From Bordetella parapertussis (GTDB lineage Bacteria; Pseudomonadota; Gammaproteobacteria; Burkholderiales; Burkholderiaceae_C): a DNA stretch of 64,000 bases. The notes under the pieces are model-generated. The model worked only from the letters and a program-made list of their open reading frames with translations, ran no database searches and was not told where the DNA came from. Location of the stretch: assembly GCA_945870575.1 (NCBI GenBank), contig CAMBSK010000005.1:1-64000 (forward strand), given 5' to 3'. The number at the start of each line of letters is the position of its first letter. The stretch's first letter is position 1. The position numbers were made by a program, and so were the translations under genes. Shown here piece after piece: positions 55,517 to 64,000 of this stretch.

Positions 55517-56515
55517 GTGAAGTACATTATAGACACACCTGAGGCGCCAGCGGCGGCGGCGGCCAAGACCATGCTGGTCGACGAGGAATCAGCCGGTCAG
55601 CGCTTAGATAATTTCCTATTGCGCCATCTCAAAGGCGTACCCAAAACCCATGTCTACCGCATCATCCGCACCGGCGAAGTGCGCATCAACAAGGGCCGGG
55701 TCAATGCCGACACCCGGGTGCAAACCGGCGATGTGGTCCGCCTGCCGCCGGTGCGGGTCGCCACTGTGAATGTCAATGCGCCGGTCGCGCCCGGGCGTGA
55801 ATTCCCGGTTTTGATGGAAGACGAGCAAATGATGGCCATAGACAAACCGGCCGGCGTGGCGGTGCACGGCGGCAGCGGCGTGAGTTTTGGCGTGATCGAG
55901 CAATTGCGCCAGGCCAGACCCGGTGCGCGCATGCTGGAGTTGGTGCACAGACTGGACCGCGACACCTCAGGCGTGTTGCTGGTGGCCAAAAAACGCAGCG
56001 CGCTCACACGTTTGCAAGACCAGTTCCGCGACCGCGAAACCGGCAAAACCTATTTGGCGTTGGTCAAAGGCCAATGGCCGTCCAATAAAAAAGTCATTGA
56101 CCTGCCGCTGCAACGCTATTTGATTCCCAATGGTGTGGGCGAAGGCGAACGCCGGGTGCGAATTGCCGCCAAAGACGACGCCAACGCTCAGCGCGCCATC
56201 ACGCTGGTTCGAGTGTCTCGTCTGGTGGGCGACTACAGTTTGCTGGAAGTCACCATCAAAACCGGACGCACCCACCAAATCCGGGTGCATTTGGCCAGCC
56301 AGGGCTATCCCATCGTCGGGGACGACAAATACGGCGACTTCGAATTGAACAAACGGCTGGCAGCGCAGGGTATGAAGCGCATGTTTTTACATGCCTGGCG
56401 GTTACAGTTCGTGCATCCGCAAACTGGCCGCAGCGAAACCGTTGAGGCCGTGTTACCTGAAGAATTACAAATTTTCATAGACCATGTCCAACCCCCTCCG
56501 CTCGCGCCGGTTTGA
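55517..56515 (+). CDS. rluC: Ribosomal large subunit pseudouridine synthase C
   Basis: 332 residues from a GTG start. An S4 RNA-binding domain (GQRLDNFLLRHLKGVPKTHVYRIIRTGEVRINKGRV) is followed by the RluA-type catalytic domain with HRLDRDTSGVLLVAKKRSA (Asp near residue 146), GKTYLALVKGQW and TGRTHQIRVHLASQGYPIVGDDKYG. S4 plus RluA is the RluC/RluD layout; position next to rne favours RluC. It modifies uridines of 23S rRNA. The gph-like gene begins inside its last 32 bases. Confidence 0.92.
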   Translation: MKYIIDTPEAPAAAAAKTMLVDEESAGQRLDNFLLRHLKGVPKTHVYRIIRTGEVRINKGRVNADTRVQTGDVVRLPPVRVATVNVNAPVAPGREFPVLMEDEQMMAIDKPAGVAVHGGSGVSFGVIEQLRQARPGARMLELVHRLDRDTSGVLLVAKKRSALTRLQDQFRDRETGKTYLALVKGQWPSNKKVIDLPLQRYLIPNGVGEGERRVRIAAKDDANAQRAITLVRVSRLVGDYSLLEVTIKTGRTHQIRVHLASQGYPIVGDDKYGDFELNKRLAAQGMKRMFLHAWRLQFVHPQTGRSETVEAVLPEELQIFIDHVQPPPLAPV

Positions 56516-57155
56516 TCTGATAGCTTTCGATTGGGACGGCACACTCTACGACTCGACCCAAATCATTGTCCGCTGCATACAGTCAGCGGTGGTTGATGTC
56601 GGCGGGCAAAAGCCCACGGATGAACAAGCTGCGTATGTGATCGGCATGGCGTTGATGCCAGCGTTGGCGCATGCCGCGCCCGATGTGCCCAAAGAGAAAT
56701 ACCCGATGCTGGGCGAGCGCTACCGGCACTATTACGCCAAACACCATGAAGACCTGTCGTTGTTTGAAGGCGTTCTTCCTATGCTGCAGGCTTTGCGTGA
56801 GCGTCAGCACACCTTGACCGTGGCCACTGGCAAAAGCCGCAAAGGTCTGGACGATGCGTTGCTACAGGTTGAAATACGCGGCATGTTTGACGGCTCGCGC
56901 ACGGCCGATGAAACCGCCGGCAAACCGAATCCGCGCATGTTGCATGAATTGATGGCTGAATTCGGCGTTCCGCCGGAACGCACCTTGATGATCGGCGACA
57001 CCACCCACGATTTGGAAATGGCGCACAACGCCGGTTGCGCCAGTGTGGCGGTCAGCTACGGCGCCCACGGCACCTCGGACTTCGGCCGCTGGAAGCCGTT
57101 GGCGGTGGCGCACAACGTCAGCGAATTGCACGACTGGTTGATCGGACATGGCTGA
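56484..57155 (+). CDS. HAD-family hydrolase, phosphoglycolate-phosphatase-like
   Basis: 223 residues. HAD motif I is D16-W-D18-GTLYDS, motif II TVATGKSRKG, motif III K in ETAGKPNPRM and motif IV MIGDTTHDLEMAHNAG. The helical cap lies between residues 25 and 90. It overlaps rluC by 32 bases and the Rieske gene by 8, so the genes are co-translated. The likely substrate is a small phosphate ester such as phosphoglycolate, but this is unproven. Confidence 0.9.
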   Translation: MSNPLRSRRFDLIAFDWDGTLYDSTQIIVRCIQSAVVDVGGQKPTDEQAAYVIGMALMPALAHAAPDVPKEKYPMLGERYRHYYAKHHEDLSLFEGVLPMLQALRERQHTLTVATGKSRKGLDDALLQVEIRGMFDGSRTADETAGKPNPRMLHELMAEFGVPPERTLMIGDTTHDLEMAHNAGCASVAVSYGAHGTSDFGRWKPLAVAHNVSELHDWLIGHG

Positions 57156-57516
57156 GGAATTGATTCCTGTGTGCAACAGCGCCGACCTGGCTGACAGCGG
57201 CTTGGCTGTGCCATTTGATGTGGTGTATGCAGGGCAGACCTGCCGCGCATTCGCCGTGCGGTTTGAAGGTCAGGTGCAAGCTTATTTGAACCGCTGCACC
57301 CATGTGGCCATGGAAATGGATTTCCAGCCCGACCGTTTTTTTGACACCGAGGGGCGCTGGTTGCTGTGCGCCACCCACGGTGCGACTTATGCACCGGATA
57401 CCGGCGAATGTGTCGGCGGCCCGTGCCGGGGCGGTTTGGTGAAAATTACCCTCAGCGAAAGCAACGGGGCGGTGCACTGGCATACTGCTTACAACTTGAA
57501 GCCTTTGGAATTCTGA
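57148..57516 (+). CDS. Rieske [2Fe-2S] domain protein
   Basis: 122 residues forming a single Rieske domain. Cluster ligands are C50-x-H52 (NRCTHVAME) and C74-x2-H77 (LLCATHGATYAPDTGECVGGPC). No membrane helix or oxygenase domain is attached, so it is a soluble ferredoxin-like Rieske protein. It overlaps the HAD gene and lies 2 bases before sppA. This gene order is common in Burkholderiales. The redox partner is unknown. Confidence 0.92.
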   Translation: MAEELIPVCNSADLADSGLAVPFDVVYAGQTCRAFAVRFEGQVQAYLNRCTHVAMEMDFQPDRFFDTEGRWLLCATHGATYAPDTGECVGGPCRGGLVKITLSESNGAVHWHTAYNLKPLEF

Positions 57517-57518
57517 AA

Positions 57519-58580
57519 ATGCAAGACGATATCAATAAGCCTGCCTCTGACAATTCGCCGGGCCAAGGTACTTCAGCTGCGCCTGCTGCAGCGACAACGG
57601 CTTCCCAGCACGCCGCCGCTGCGGCTGCGCCAAGTCCGGATAAATCATTGACCTGGGAGCGCGAAACCTTGGAGCGGTTGGTGATGGCTCAGTTGAACGA
57701 GCAACGCGCGGCGCGGCGCTGGCGCATAGGTTTTCGCTTGTTCTGGACACTGCTGGTTGTGGGCGGCCTCTGGTTTTCGTTTCACCACGGCAAAAATGCC
57801 ACTAACAATTCCACCACCACACCGCATACCGCGCTGATAGTCATCAAGGGTGAGATAGACGCAGATGCCAATGCCAATGCCGAATGGATAATCGATTCCA
57901 TGCGCCAGGCCTTTGAAGACGATGGCGCGCAAGCGGTGGTGCTACTGATCAATTCACCCGGCGGCAGCCCGGTGCAGGCCGGCATGATCAACGACGAAAT
58001 CAAACGCCTGAAAGCTCTGCATCAAAAACCTGTGTATGCGGTGGTTGAGGAAACTTGCGCGTCTGCGGCTTATTACATCGCAGCAGGCGCTGACAAAATC
58101 TTTGTCAATAAAGCCAGCATCGTTGGCAGTATTGGCGTGTTGATGGACGGCTTCGGTTTCACCGGCTTGATGGACAAGCTCGGTGTCGAACGCCGCCTGA
58201 TGACCGCCGGTGAAAACAAGGGATTTCTGGATCCGTTCAGCATCCCGACCAAGCTGCAAAAAAACCATGCTCAGCAATTACTGAATCAGATTCACCAGCA
58301 ATTCATCGACGTGGTGCGTGAAGGCCGTGGCGACCGGTTGAAAGAAATGCCCGAGACCTTCAGCGGATTGTTCTGGAGCGGTCAGCAAGCCATAGAAATA
58401 GGGTTGGCTGACGGTTACGGTACCTTAGACAGTGTTGCCAGGGACGTGGTCAAAGCCGAAGACATTGTGGATTACAGCCGCCAAGACAATGTGGCTGAGC
58501 GACTGGCCAAGCGTTTTGGTGCCGCCATGGGCGAGGCCATGGTGAAAGCATCGCTTCATTTGGTGCCGCATTTGCGTTGA
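57519..58580 (+). CDS. sppA: Signal peptide peptidase SppA (S49 family)
   Basis: 353 residues from ATG 57519. A polar, Ala-rich N-terminus leads to one membrane helix (FRLFWTLLVVGGLWFSF). The S49 protease domain then has LLINSPGGSPVQAG, the nucleophile segment ETCASAAYYIAAGADKIFVNKASIVGSIGV and GRGDRL. The short form forms an octameric ring on the periplasmic face and degrades cleaved signal peptides. The first codons of a longer frame would lie within the Rieske gene and are rejected. Confidence 0.92.
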   Translation: MQDDINKPASDNSPGQGTSAAPAAATTASQHAAAAAAPSPDKSLTWERETLERLVMAQLNEQRAARRWRIGFRLFWTLLVVGGLWFSFHHGKNATNNSTTTPHTALIVIKGEIDADANANAEWIIDSMRQAFEDDGAQAVVLLINSPGGSPVQAGMINDEIKRLKALHQKPVYAVVEETCASAAYYIAAGADKIFVNKASIVGSIGVLMDGFGFTGLMDKLGVERRLMTAGENKGFLDPFSIPTKLQKNHAQQLLNQIHQQFIDVVREGRGDRLKEMPETFSGLFWSGQQAIEIGLADGYGTLDSVARDVVKAEDIVDYSRQDNVAERLAKRFGAAMGEAMVKASLHLVPHLR

Positions 58581-58621
58581 TTTTTCGCTGCACTTGACCC
58601 TGTCAAATAGCAGGCCTTGAC

Positions 58622-59395
58622 TCAAGGCCCGAATGCAAACACCACCGGACTGTGCTTGTCCGGTACCAGCCCTTTTTTCTTCCAGTCAGCCACCCGCAGG
58701 CTTTGCACCTGCATGTCGACCAGACTCAAATTGCTACACAGGCAAAGCCGTGTGCTGGTCTGCAAGCCATGCAGCAAAGCTGCAAGCAATGCTTCGTTGC
58801 GGTACGGCGTTTCTATGAAGATTTGAGTTTCACCCGAAGTCAAAGCGCGCTTTTCTAGCGCTTGAATGCGCTGCGTACGAAGAACTGAATCTTGCGGCAA
58901 ATAACCGGTAAAGGCGAATTGCTGACCATTCAGGCCACTGGCTGCCAGCGCCAGCAGCAGCGAACACGGGCCGACCAAAGGTATCACTTCTATACCAGCA
59001 TCATGGGCTGCGCGTACCAGCGATGAGCCCGGATCAGCCACCGCAGGCATACCGGCTTCGCTGACCAAGCCCATATCGTGCCCTTGCAAAGCAGGTGCCA
59101 GCAGCGCGCCAGTGTCTATGCCAGCTGCGTGGTCACCTTTTTTGTGAACCAGGCGCGGCAATTCTGCAATATGTTGATCCTGCAATACCGATTTCAGCGG
59201 AAGAACATCGCCTATTCGTTTGAGCAAAGCGCGGGTGGACTTGGCGTTCTCACAAACCCAATGGTCGAGTTGCGAGGCGATGCGCAACGTGCCCTCGGGC
59301 ATGACCTGGTTCAGCGGGGCTTGCGTCTGGCACATGAAATCCAGCGGTGCCGGTACCAGAAACAGCCGACCTTTAGCGGTGGTTGACGAAGTCAT
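58622..59395 (-). CDS. SAM-dependent methyltransferase, tetrapyrrole-methylase fold (RsmI-like)
   Basis: 257 residues from ATG 59395, two bases after the maf stop. GRLFLVPAPLDF at the start, MGLVSEAGMPAVADPGSSLVRAAHDAGIEVIPLVGPCSLLLALAASGLNGQQFAFTGYLP and QIFIETPYRNEALL are typical of the RsmI superfamily. RsmI itself methylates C1402 of 16S rRNA; this shorter, divergent member found beside maf in betaproteobacteria may have another target. The confident call is the fold and cofactor, not the substrate. Confidence 0.85.
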   Translation of the reverse strand: MTSSTTAKGRLFLVPAPLDFMCQTQAPLNQVMPEGTLRIASQLDHWVCENAKSTRALLKRIGDVLPLKSVLQDQHIAELPRLVHKKGDHAAGIDTGALLAPALQGHDMGLVSEAGMPAVADPGSSLVRAAHDAGIEVIPLVGPCSLLLALAASGLNGQQFAFTGYLPQDSVLRTQRIQALEKRALTSGETQIFIETPYRNEALLAALLHGLQTSTRLCLCSNLSLVDMQVQSLRVADWKKKGLVPDKHSPVVFAFGP

Positions 59396-59397
59396 GT

Positions 59398-59997
59398 TCA
59401 GTCCAGCAAAGCCAGGCCTGCGGCGCGCAACAGTCGGCAAGTGTGGATCAGCGGAAGGCCGACCAGCGCCGTCGGGTCCTGGTTGTCAATGACTTCCAGC
59501 AAGGCAATGCCCAGTCCTTCGCTTTTGGCGCTGCCCGCGCAGTCATACGGTTTTTCCGCCTGCAAATAATCTTCAATCGCCCGGTCGCTGAGCTGGCGAA
59601 AGCCAACCTTGACCTGTGCCAAGGCTTGTCCGGCAAAACCTGATTCATGGCAGACCACTGCCACCGCTGTTTGAAACACCACGGTGCGACCGCGCATGCG
59701 TTGCAACTGGCGCACGGCGTTGGCGTGGTTGCCAGGCTTGCCCAGCGGTTCGCCGTCCAGATCGGCCACCTGATCCGAGCCGATGACCACTGCCCGGGGA
59801 TGCAAAAGCGCCACCGCATTCGCTTTGGCCAGCGCAAGACGCTCGGCCAGCGCTTGCGGGGCTTCGCCGTCTAAAGGGGTTTCGTCCACCTGCGGGCTGA
59901 CGACTTCAAAAGGCAAGCGCAGGCGTTGGAGCAGTTCGCGCCGGTACAGGGAGGTCGAGCCTAATACCAGCAGGCGCTTAAATGGTTCAGAGGACAT
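59398..59997 (-). CDS. maf: Maf-family nucleoside triphosphate pyrophosphatase (YceF type)
   Basis: 199 residues from ATG 59997. LLVLGSTSLYRRELLQRLRLPFEVVSPQVDE is the Maf N-terminal signature; VVIGSDQVADLDGEPLGKPG and the late AGSAKSEGLGIALLE complete the site. YceF-type Maf proteins hydrolyse modified or non-canonical NTPs such as m7GTP. Its position head-to-head with yceD (27 bases between starts) supports the YceF identity. The downstream methyltransferase is coupled. Confidence 0.92.
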   Translation of the reverse strand: MSSEPFKRLLVLGSTSLYRRELLQRLRLPFEVVSPQVDETPLDGEAPQALAERLALAKANAVALLHPRAVVIGSDQVADLDGEPLGKPGNHANAVRQLQRMRGRTVVFQTAVAVVCHESGFAGQALAQVKVGFRQLSDRAIEDYLQAEKPYDCAGSAKSEGLGIALLEVIDNQDPTALVGLPLIHTCRLLRAAGLALLD

Positions 59998-60024
59998 GCA
60001 CCCCATTCTCTTACACTGCACGCC

Positions 60025-60555
60025 ATGACATCAAACGAATGGAATGCCCGGTCGCTCGATACCCAGCGATTTATCGAGCTGGCTGGCGGCATCCGCCTAC
60101 AAACGCCTTTGACAGACTTGTCCCGGGTGCTTGAGGTGTGTACGGACACGGCAGCGGTATCAACCGTCCCGGCATGCGATTGGTCGCTTGACGGTCAAAT
60201 CCGGGGCGAGGGTGCTCGTTTGCAGCACTGGATGCATTTGCAGGCCACGCTGTCGCTGCCGCAAACCTGTCAGCGTTGTTTGGAAGCTATGCCGGTAGCA
60301 GTGCAAGTCGATCGCCGTTTCCGCTTTGTCGCCGACGAGGCCACCGCCTTGGCCGAAGACGATGACTGCGAAGAGGATTTGCTGGCGATGTCCGGCGAAT
60401 TCAATGCTTTTGAACTGCTGGAAGATGAACTGCTGCTGGCCATGCCGCTGATCATCAGCCATGCCGATTGCCAGCCACCGGCTAGTACGGCGCTTATCGA
60501 TGATTTGCCGCATCCGTTTGCCGCGCTGGCAGGGTTGAAAACACAAAAATCTTGA
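60025..60555 (+). CDS. yceD: YceD family protein (DUF177)
   Basis: 176 residues. LQATLSLPQTCQRCLEAMPVAVQVDRRFRFV and the acidic EDDDCEEDLLAM followed by DELLLAMPLIISHADCQP match DUF177. Two Cys pairs (CQRC and the later C positions) may bind metal. In bacteria this family lies just before rpmF and has been linked to 23S rRNA accumulation. rpmF follows after 101 bases. Confidence 0.9.
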   Translation: MTSNEWNARSLDTQRFIELAGGIRLQTPLTDLSRVLEVCTDTAAVSTVPACDWSLDGQIRGEGARLQHWMHLQATLSLPQTCQRCLEAMPVAVQVDRRFRFVADEATALAEDDDCEEDLLAMSGEFNAFELLEDELLLAMPLIISHADCQPPASTALIDDLPHPFAALAGLKTQKS

Positions 60556-60571
60556 AAACCCGACTTACCGT

Positions 60572-60577
60572 TATAAT
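60572..60577 (+). promoter_or_regulatory. -10 box upstream of rpmF
   Basis: A perfect TATAAT 80 bases before rpmF in the yceD-rpmF gap. The nearest TTGAAA (60552-60557) is only 14 bases away, so the -35 match is poor. It may give rpmF an extra promoter. Confidence 0.4.
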
Positions 60578-60656
60578 CATTGATTCTCTGCCCCCGGATG
60601 TACTTGTGCCCCCGGCATGGCTATCCGTTTGAACCACCGATATTCAGGAGCCTGTC

Positions 60657-60839
60657 ATGGCTGTCCAGCAAAATAAAAAATCCCCCTCTAAACGGGGCAT
60701 GCACCGTTCACACAATGCGTTGAACGTACCCGGCTTGGCCGTCGAGCCGACCACCGGTGAAGTGCATTTGCGTCACCATATCAGCCCGACCGGTTTTTAC
60801 CGTGGCCGCAAGGTGCTGAAAACCAAGTCTGAAGCCTGA
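60657..60839 (+). CDS. rpmF: 50S ribosomal protein L32
   Basis: 60 residues: [20 protein letters not shown] then [34 protein letters not shown], the proteobacterial L32 without the zinc Cys4 set. A good ribosome-binding site (AGGAG) lies upstream. It is followed by a terminator and plsX, the conserved yceD-rpmF-plsX-fabH order. Confidence 0.97.
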   Translation: MAVQQNKKSPSKRGMHRSHNALNVPGLAVEPTTGEVHLRHHISPTGFYRGRKVLKTKSEA

Positions 60840-60857
60840 TTCTCATTCTGCACCAGG

Positions 60858-60890
60858 GCCCGTCGCAGCTAGTCTGGCGCGGGCCTTTTG
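60858..60890 (+). terminator. Terminator-like hairpin between rpmF and plsX
   Basis: GGCCCG (60858-60863) pairs with CGGGCC (60881-60886), with inner CGC/GCG pairing, and TTTT follows (60887-60890). The four-base T-tract would allow read-through into plsX. Confidence 0.65.
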
Positions 60891-60934
60891 CTTGATGGCT
60901 TGCTCTTCTTGAAACCGTCCCGGTCACTACTGTT

Positions 60935-61981
60935 GTGGTAACACTCTCTGTCGACTGTATGGGGGGTGACCACGGGCCGAGCGTGATTCTGCCGGCTTGC
61001 CGCCAGTTTTTGGACAAACACCCTCATGCCAGTTTGTTGCTGGTGGGCTTGCCTGAAGCCCTGGCCTCTTTTTCCCATCCCCGTGCACGCTTGGTCGCCG
61101 CCTCTGAAGTGGTGACCATGGAAGACGCCATTGAAGTGGCGCTCAGGCGTAAAAAAGACTCTTCCATGCGGGTGGCGATTGAGCAAGTGCGCGACGGTCA
61201 TGCCCAAGCCGCCGTATCTGCCGGTAACACCGGTGCATTGATGGCTATCGCACGTTATGTGTTGAAAACGCTTGATGGAATAGACAGGCCGGCTATCGCC
61301 GGGCAAATGCCCAATGCCAAAGGCGGGGCCACGACCATGCTCGATCTGGGCGCCAACGTCGACTCATCGCCTGAGCATTTATTGCAGTTTGCCTTGATGG
61401 GTTCAGCGCTGGTGTCGGTGCTTAGTGGTATAGATAAACCCTCGGTCGGCTTGCTAAACATTGGCGAAGAAGCGATAAAAGGCAATGAAAATATCAAAAA
61501 AACGGGTGAACTGTTGCGAACTGCTGCTAACTACGGGGATTTGAATTTTTACGGCAATGTCGAGGGCAATGATATTTTCAAAGGTACGACCGACATTGTG
61601 GTGTGCGATGGCTTTGTCGGCAATGTAGCGCTTAAGGCCAGCGAAGGCTTGGCCGCAATGGTCAGTTATTTCCTTAAAAAGAGCTTTTCGCGCAATATAT
61701 TCACCTCAATTGCCGGCATCATTGCTTATCCTGCATTATCCGGTTTTAAAAAATTAGTTGACCACAGGCGTCATAACGGCGCGGCTTTGCTGGGATTGCG
61801 CGGACTGGTGTTCAAAAGCCATGGTTCTGCTGATGTATTGGCCTTCGTGACGGCCTTGCAGCGCGCGTATGATGCGGCAGACCATGACTTGCTAGCGCGC
61901 CTGAGGTCTCAACTGGCCCACGCAGCCCCGTTATTGACGGCTTCCGGGCCATCGCTTCCAACCCTGTCTGAACCCGAATGA
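60935..61981 (+). CDS. plsX: Phosphate acyltransferase PlsX
   Basis: Makes acyl-phosphate from acyl-ACP for phospholipid synthesis. 348 residues from GTG 60935 ([20 protein letters not shown]). [54 protein letters not shown] and [19 protein letters not shown] are characteristic. Its TGA overlaps the fabH start (ATGA). Confidence 0.95.
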   Translation: MVTLSVDCMGGDHGPSVILPACRQFLDKHPHASLLLVGLPEALASFSHPRARLVAASEVVTMEDAIEVALRRKKDSSMRVAIEQVRDGHAQAAVSAGNTGALMAIARYVLKTLDGIDRPAIAGQMPNAKGGATTMLDLGANVDSSPEHLLQFALMGSALVSVLSGIDKPSVGLLNIGEEAIKGNENIKKTGELLRTAANYGDLNFYGNVEGNDIFKGTTDIVVCDGFVGNVALKASEGLAAMVSYFLKKSFSRNIFTSIAGIIAYPALSGFKKLVDHRRHNGAALLGLRGLVFKSHGSADVLAFVTALQRAYDAADHDLLARLRSQLAHAAPLLTASGPSLPTLSEPE

Positions 61982-62979
61982 GCCTGTTTTCCCGCATAAC
62001 CGGCACCGGTAGTTACCTGCCGCCGCGTCGACTCAGCAACGCCGACCTGGTGGCCGAGCTTGCCGCCAAAGGCGTGGAGTCCTCGGATGATTGGATCGTC
62101 GAACGCACAGGTATCCGTGCCCGCCATTTCGTGACTGCCGGTGTCAATAGCAGCGATCTGGCCTTTGAAGCTTGCAAACAGGCGCTGTCGGCGGCCCAAC
62201 TCGGTCCGCAGGATATCGATCTGGTCATAGTGGCGACTTCCACGCCTGACATGGTCTTTCCCTCTACCGCCTGCATCTTGCAACACAAACTGGCGCAACT
62301 CAGCGCCGAAGCCGGCGGCATCGCCGGTGCGCCGGCGTTTGATGTGCAAGCGGTGTGTGCCGGTTTTATATATGCCTTGAGTGTGGCTGACGCCATGATC
62401 CGGGCCGGAAACGCCAAGCGGGCCCTGGTCGTGGGTGCCGAGGTGTTCTCCCGTTTGCTCGATTTCAACGATCGCACTACCTGCGTGCTGTTCGGCGACG
62501 GCGCCGGTGCCGTGGTGCTTGAGGCTTCTGACACCCCCGGCATACTTGCCACCGATATACACGCTGACGGTAAACATGTCGGACTCTTGTGCGTACCCGG
62601 CCACGTGCAGGGCGGGCAGATTCTGGGCGACCCTGTGCTGAAAATGGACGGCCAGGGCGTATTCAAATTGGCGGTCGGCGTGCTGGAGGAAACAGCGCGC
62701 ACGGTGTTGGCCAAAGCCGGTTTGCAAGACAGTGATCTGGACTGGCTGGTGCCGCACCAGGCAAATATACGCATCATCCAAAGCACGGCCAGAAAAATGA
62801 AACTTTCCATGGACAAGGTCTTACTCACGGTGGCCGATCACGGCAATACCTCGGCGGCCTCTATTCCTTTGGCGCTGGACGCAGGCGTGCGGGCCGGTAA
62901 ATTGCAACCCGGACAACTCGTCATGCTTGAAGGCGTGGGCGGCGGTTTTGCCTGGGGCTCGGTACTTTTCCGTTATTGA
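61978..62979 (+). CDS. fabH: 3-oxoacyl-ACP synthase III
   Basis: Starts fatty-acid synthesis by condensing acetyl-CoA with malonyl-ACP. 333 residues; catalytic triad C127 ([14 protein letters not shown]), H260 ([10 protein letters not shown]) and N290 ([10 protein letters not shown]) is complete, and [15 protein letters not shown] ends the protein. Coupled to plsX, 3 bases before fabD. Confidence 0.96.
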   Translation: MSLFSRITGTGSYLPPRRLSNADLVAELAAKGVESSDDWIVERTGIRARHFVTAGVNSSDLAFEACKQALSAAQLGPQDIDLVIVATSTPDMVFPSTACILQHKLAQLSAEAGGIAGAPAFDVQAVCAGFIYALSVADAMIRAGNAKRALVVGAEVFSRLLDFNDRTTCVLFGDGAGAVVLEASDTPGILATDIHADGKHVGLLCVPGHVQGGQILGDPVLKMDGQGVFKLAVGVLEETARTVLAKAGLQDSDLDWLVPHQANIRIIQSTARKMKLSMDKVLLTVADHGNTSAASIPLALDAGVRAGKLQPGQLVMLEGVGGGFAWGSVLFRY

Positions 62980-62982
62980 TTT

Positions 62983-63936
62983 ATGACGACATTCGCATTT
63001 GTATTTCCCGGCCAAGGCTCTCAGTCAGTCGGCATGCTGGACCCCTGGAATAACCACCCGGTGGTGCTGGCTGCATTGCAGGAAGCCAGCGAAGCCTTGG
63101 GCCAGGACCTGGCTGAATTAATCCATCAAGGCCCCAAGGAAGAACTGGCGCTCACCACCAACACCCAGCCGGTGATGCTGGTGGCTGCCATTGCGGCTTA
63201 CCGCGTGTGGTTGGCAGAGGGCGGTAAACCGCCCGCCTATGTGGCCGGTCATTCGCTGGGTGAGTATTCAGCTTTGGTGGCCAGCGGAGTGCTCAGTTTG
63301 ACCCAGGCCGTGCCGCTGGTGCGCTTGCGCGCGCAAGCCATGCAGGAAGCGGTGGCCGTAGGCGCAGGTGCCATGGCCGCAATCCTTGGCCTGGAAGCAG
63401 CCAAAGTGGTTGAGATTTGTCAGCAAGCTCAGGCCGGTTTTGCAGCCGGTAGCGGCGAAGTGGTGCAGGCCGCCAATTTCAACGACCCGGGTCAAACGGT
63501 TATCTCCGGCAGCAAAGCGGCGGTCGACAAAGCCTGTGAATTGCTCAAGGCTGCGGGCGCAAAGCGCACTCTGCCGCTGCCGGTGTCTGCGCCTTTTCAT
63601 TGCGCATTGATGAAACCGGCGGCTGAACGATTGCGTCTTCACTTGAACAGCATCGTTATGCAAGCGCCGCAAATACCAGTCATCAACAACATTGATGTGG
63701 CGCAGGAAAATGACCCGGCCCGCATTTGCGATGCCTTGTACCGCCAGGCTTTCGGCCCGGTGCGCTGGGTGGAGAGCATGCAGCGCATGCAGCAACTTGG
63801 CGTCAGCCATGTGGTGGAATGCGGTCCCGGCAAGGTTTTGACCGGCATGGTCAAGCGGATTTGTCCTGAATTACGGCCACAGGCCTTGTACGACCCGGCC
63901 ACGCTGGCAGAAACCCGTGCTTTTTTAACTGCCTGA
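62983..63936 (+). CDS. fabD: Malonyl-CoA:ACP transacylase
   Basis: 317 residues. FVFPGQGSQSVGM, nucleophile S91 in GHSLGEYSAL, the Gln in NTQPVML and the His in SAPFHCALM (about residue 204) form the active site. It loads malonyl groups onto ACP. fabG follows after 2 bases. Confidence 0.96.
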   Translation: MTTFAFVFPGQGSQSVGMLDPWNNHPVVLAALQEASEALGQDLAELIHQGPKEELALTTNTQPVMLVAAIAAYRVWLAEGGKPPAYVAGHSLGEYSALVASGVLSLTQAVPLVRLRAQAMQEAVAVGAGAMAAILGLEAAKVVEICQQAQAGFAAGSGEVVQAANFNDPGQTVISGSKAAVDKACELLKAAGAKRTLPLPVSAPFHCALMKPAAERLRLHLNSIVMQAPQIPVINNIDVAQENDPARICDALYRQAFGPVRWVESMQRMQQLGVSHVVECGPGKVLTGMVKRICPELRPQALYDPATLAETRAFLTA

Positions 63937-63938
63937 AC

Positions 63939-64000
63939 ATGACTCAGAACAACCATACACACCAGACCGCTTTGGTCACCGGCGCCTCACGCGGCATAGG
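63939..64000 (+). CDS. fabG: 3-oxoacyl-ACP reductase (5' part, cut by window edge)
   Basis: Twenty codons are visible: MTQNNHTHQTALVTGASRG and on, the TGxxxGIG NADP-binding start of a short-chain dehydrogenase. Position after plsX-fabH-fabD identifies FabG. Truncated only by the window. Confidence 0.92.
   Translation, partial: MTQNNHTHQTALVTGASRGI

Overview
The window is a gene-dense stretch of a betaproteobacterial chromosome. Several syntenic blocks point to the order Burkholderiales: rpmG-rpmB, trxB/ftsK-lolA-rarA, argH near ppc and hemCDXY, and the rne / rluC-gph-Rieske-sppA / rsmI-like-maf / yceD-rpmF-plsX-fabHDG run. The style of ValS, RNase E and the 2Fe-2S reductase agrees. Genus cannot be fixed by reading alone. 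No rRNA, CRISPR array, prophage or insertion sequence was seen. One tRNA, Leu(CAA), is present.

Layout. 1-9.4 kb: ribosomal proteins L33 (cut by the window edge) and L28, thioredoxin reductase, the FtsK DNA translocase, the LolA lipoprotein chaperone, a shrunken deoxyinosine glycosylase remnant, RarA, a 2Fe-2S flavoreductase, an NAD-epimerase-like protein and an Old Yellow Enzyme. 9.4-14.8 kb: a Tat-lipoprotein of the PhoX/DUF839 family behind a 28-bp perfect dyad, tRNA-Leu, cysM, a Nudix hydrolase, a TusA-like protein and a secreted lactonase-type metallo-beta-lactamase protein. 14.8-20 kb: a five-gene operon with a GldA/GldF/GldG-like ABC system, a DUF4340 protein and a HupE/UreJ-type membrane protein. 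20-27.2 kb: a methyltransferase, then valS and an aromatic-hydroxylase-like cluster on the minus strand. 27.2-32.6 kb: a rubrerythrin / Fe-S / DUF3501 / YaaA peroxide-stress group running into a hydrolase and QueF. 32.6-41.3 kb: dienoyl-CoA isomerase-like protein, DinB, an M48 lipoprotein protease with a barrel-like tail, a lactate-dehydrogenase-like flavoprotein, an acyl-CoA synthetase, a small secreted protein and NDH-2.

42.7-45.2 kb is the only clearly accessory part. Between argH and ppc sit a PIN/Phd module, an MGMT-like protein, a HipA-tail remnant, a second PIN/ribbon-helix-helix module, and a small membrane-protein gene broken by an extra copy of a 10-bp tandem repeat. 45.2-64 kb is core metabolism: PEP carboxylase, haem synthesis (hemC, D, X, Y), RNase E with a long leader, RluC-type pseudouridine synthase, SppA, Maf, YceD, L32 and the start of the fatty-acid synthesis operon (plsX, fabH, fabD, fabG cut by the window edge).

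Most neighbouring co-directional genes are tightly packed, often with 4-bp stop/start overlaps, so operon structure is reliable. Start codons were moved inward where a signal peptide, a ribosome-binding site or family length favoured it. The items most worth following up are the repeat-broken small gene, the ABC/GldG/HupE operon with a histidine-rich loop, the rubrerythrin-Fe-S-DUF3501 group, the in-frame ValS insertion and the M48 protease with a barrel-like C-terminus.
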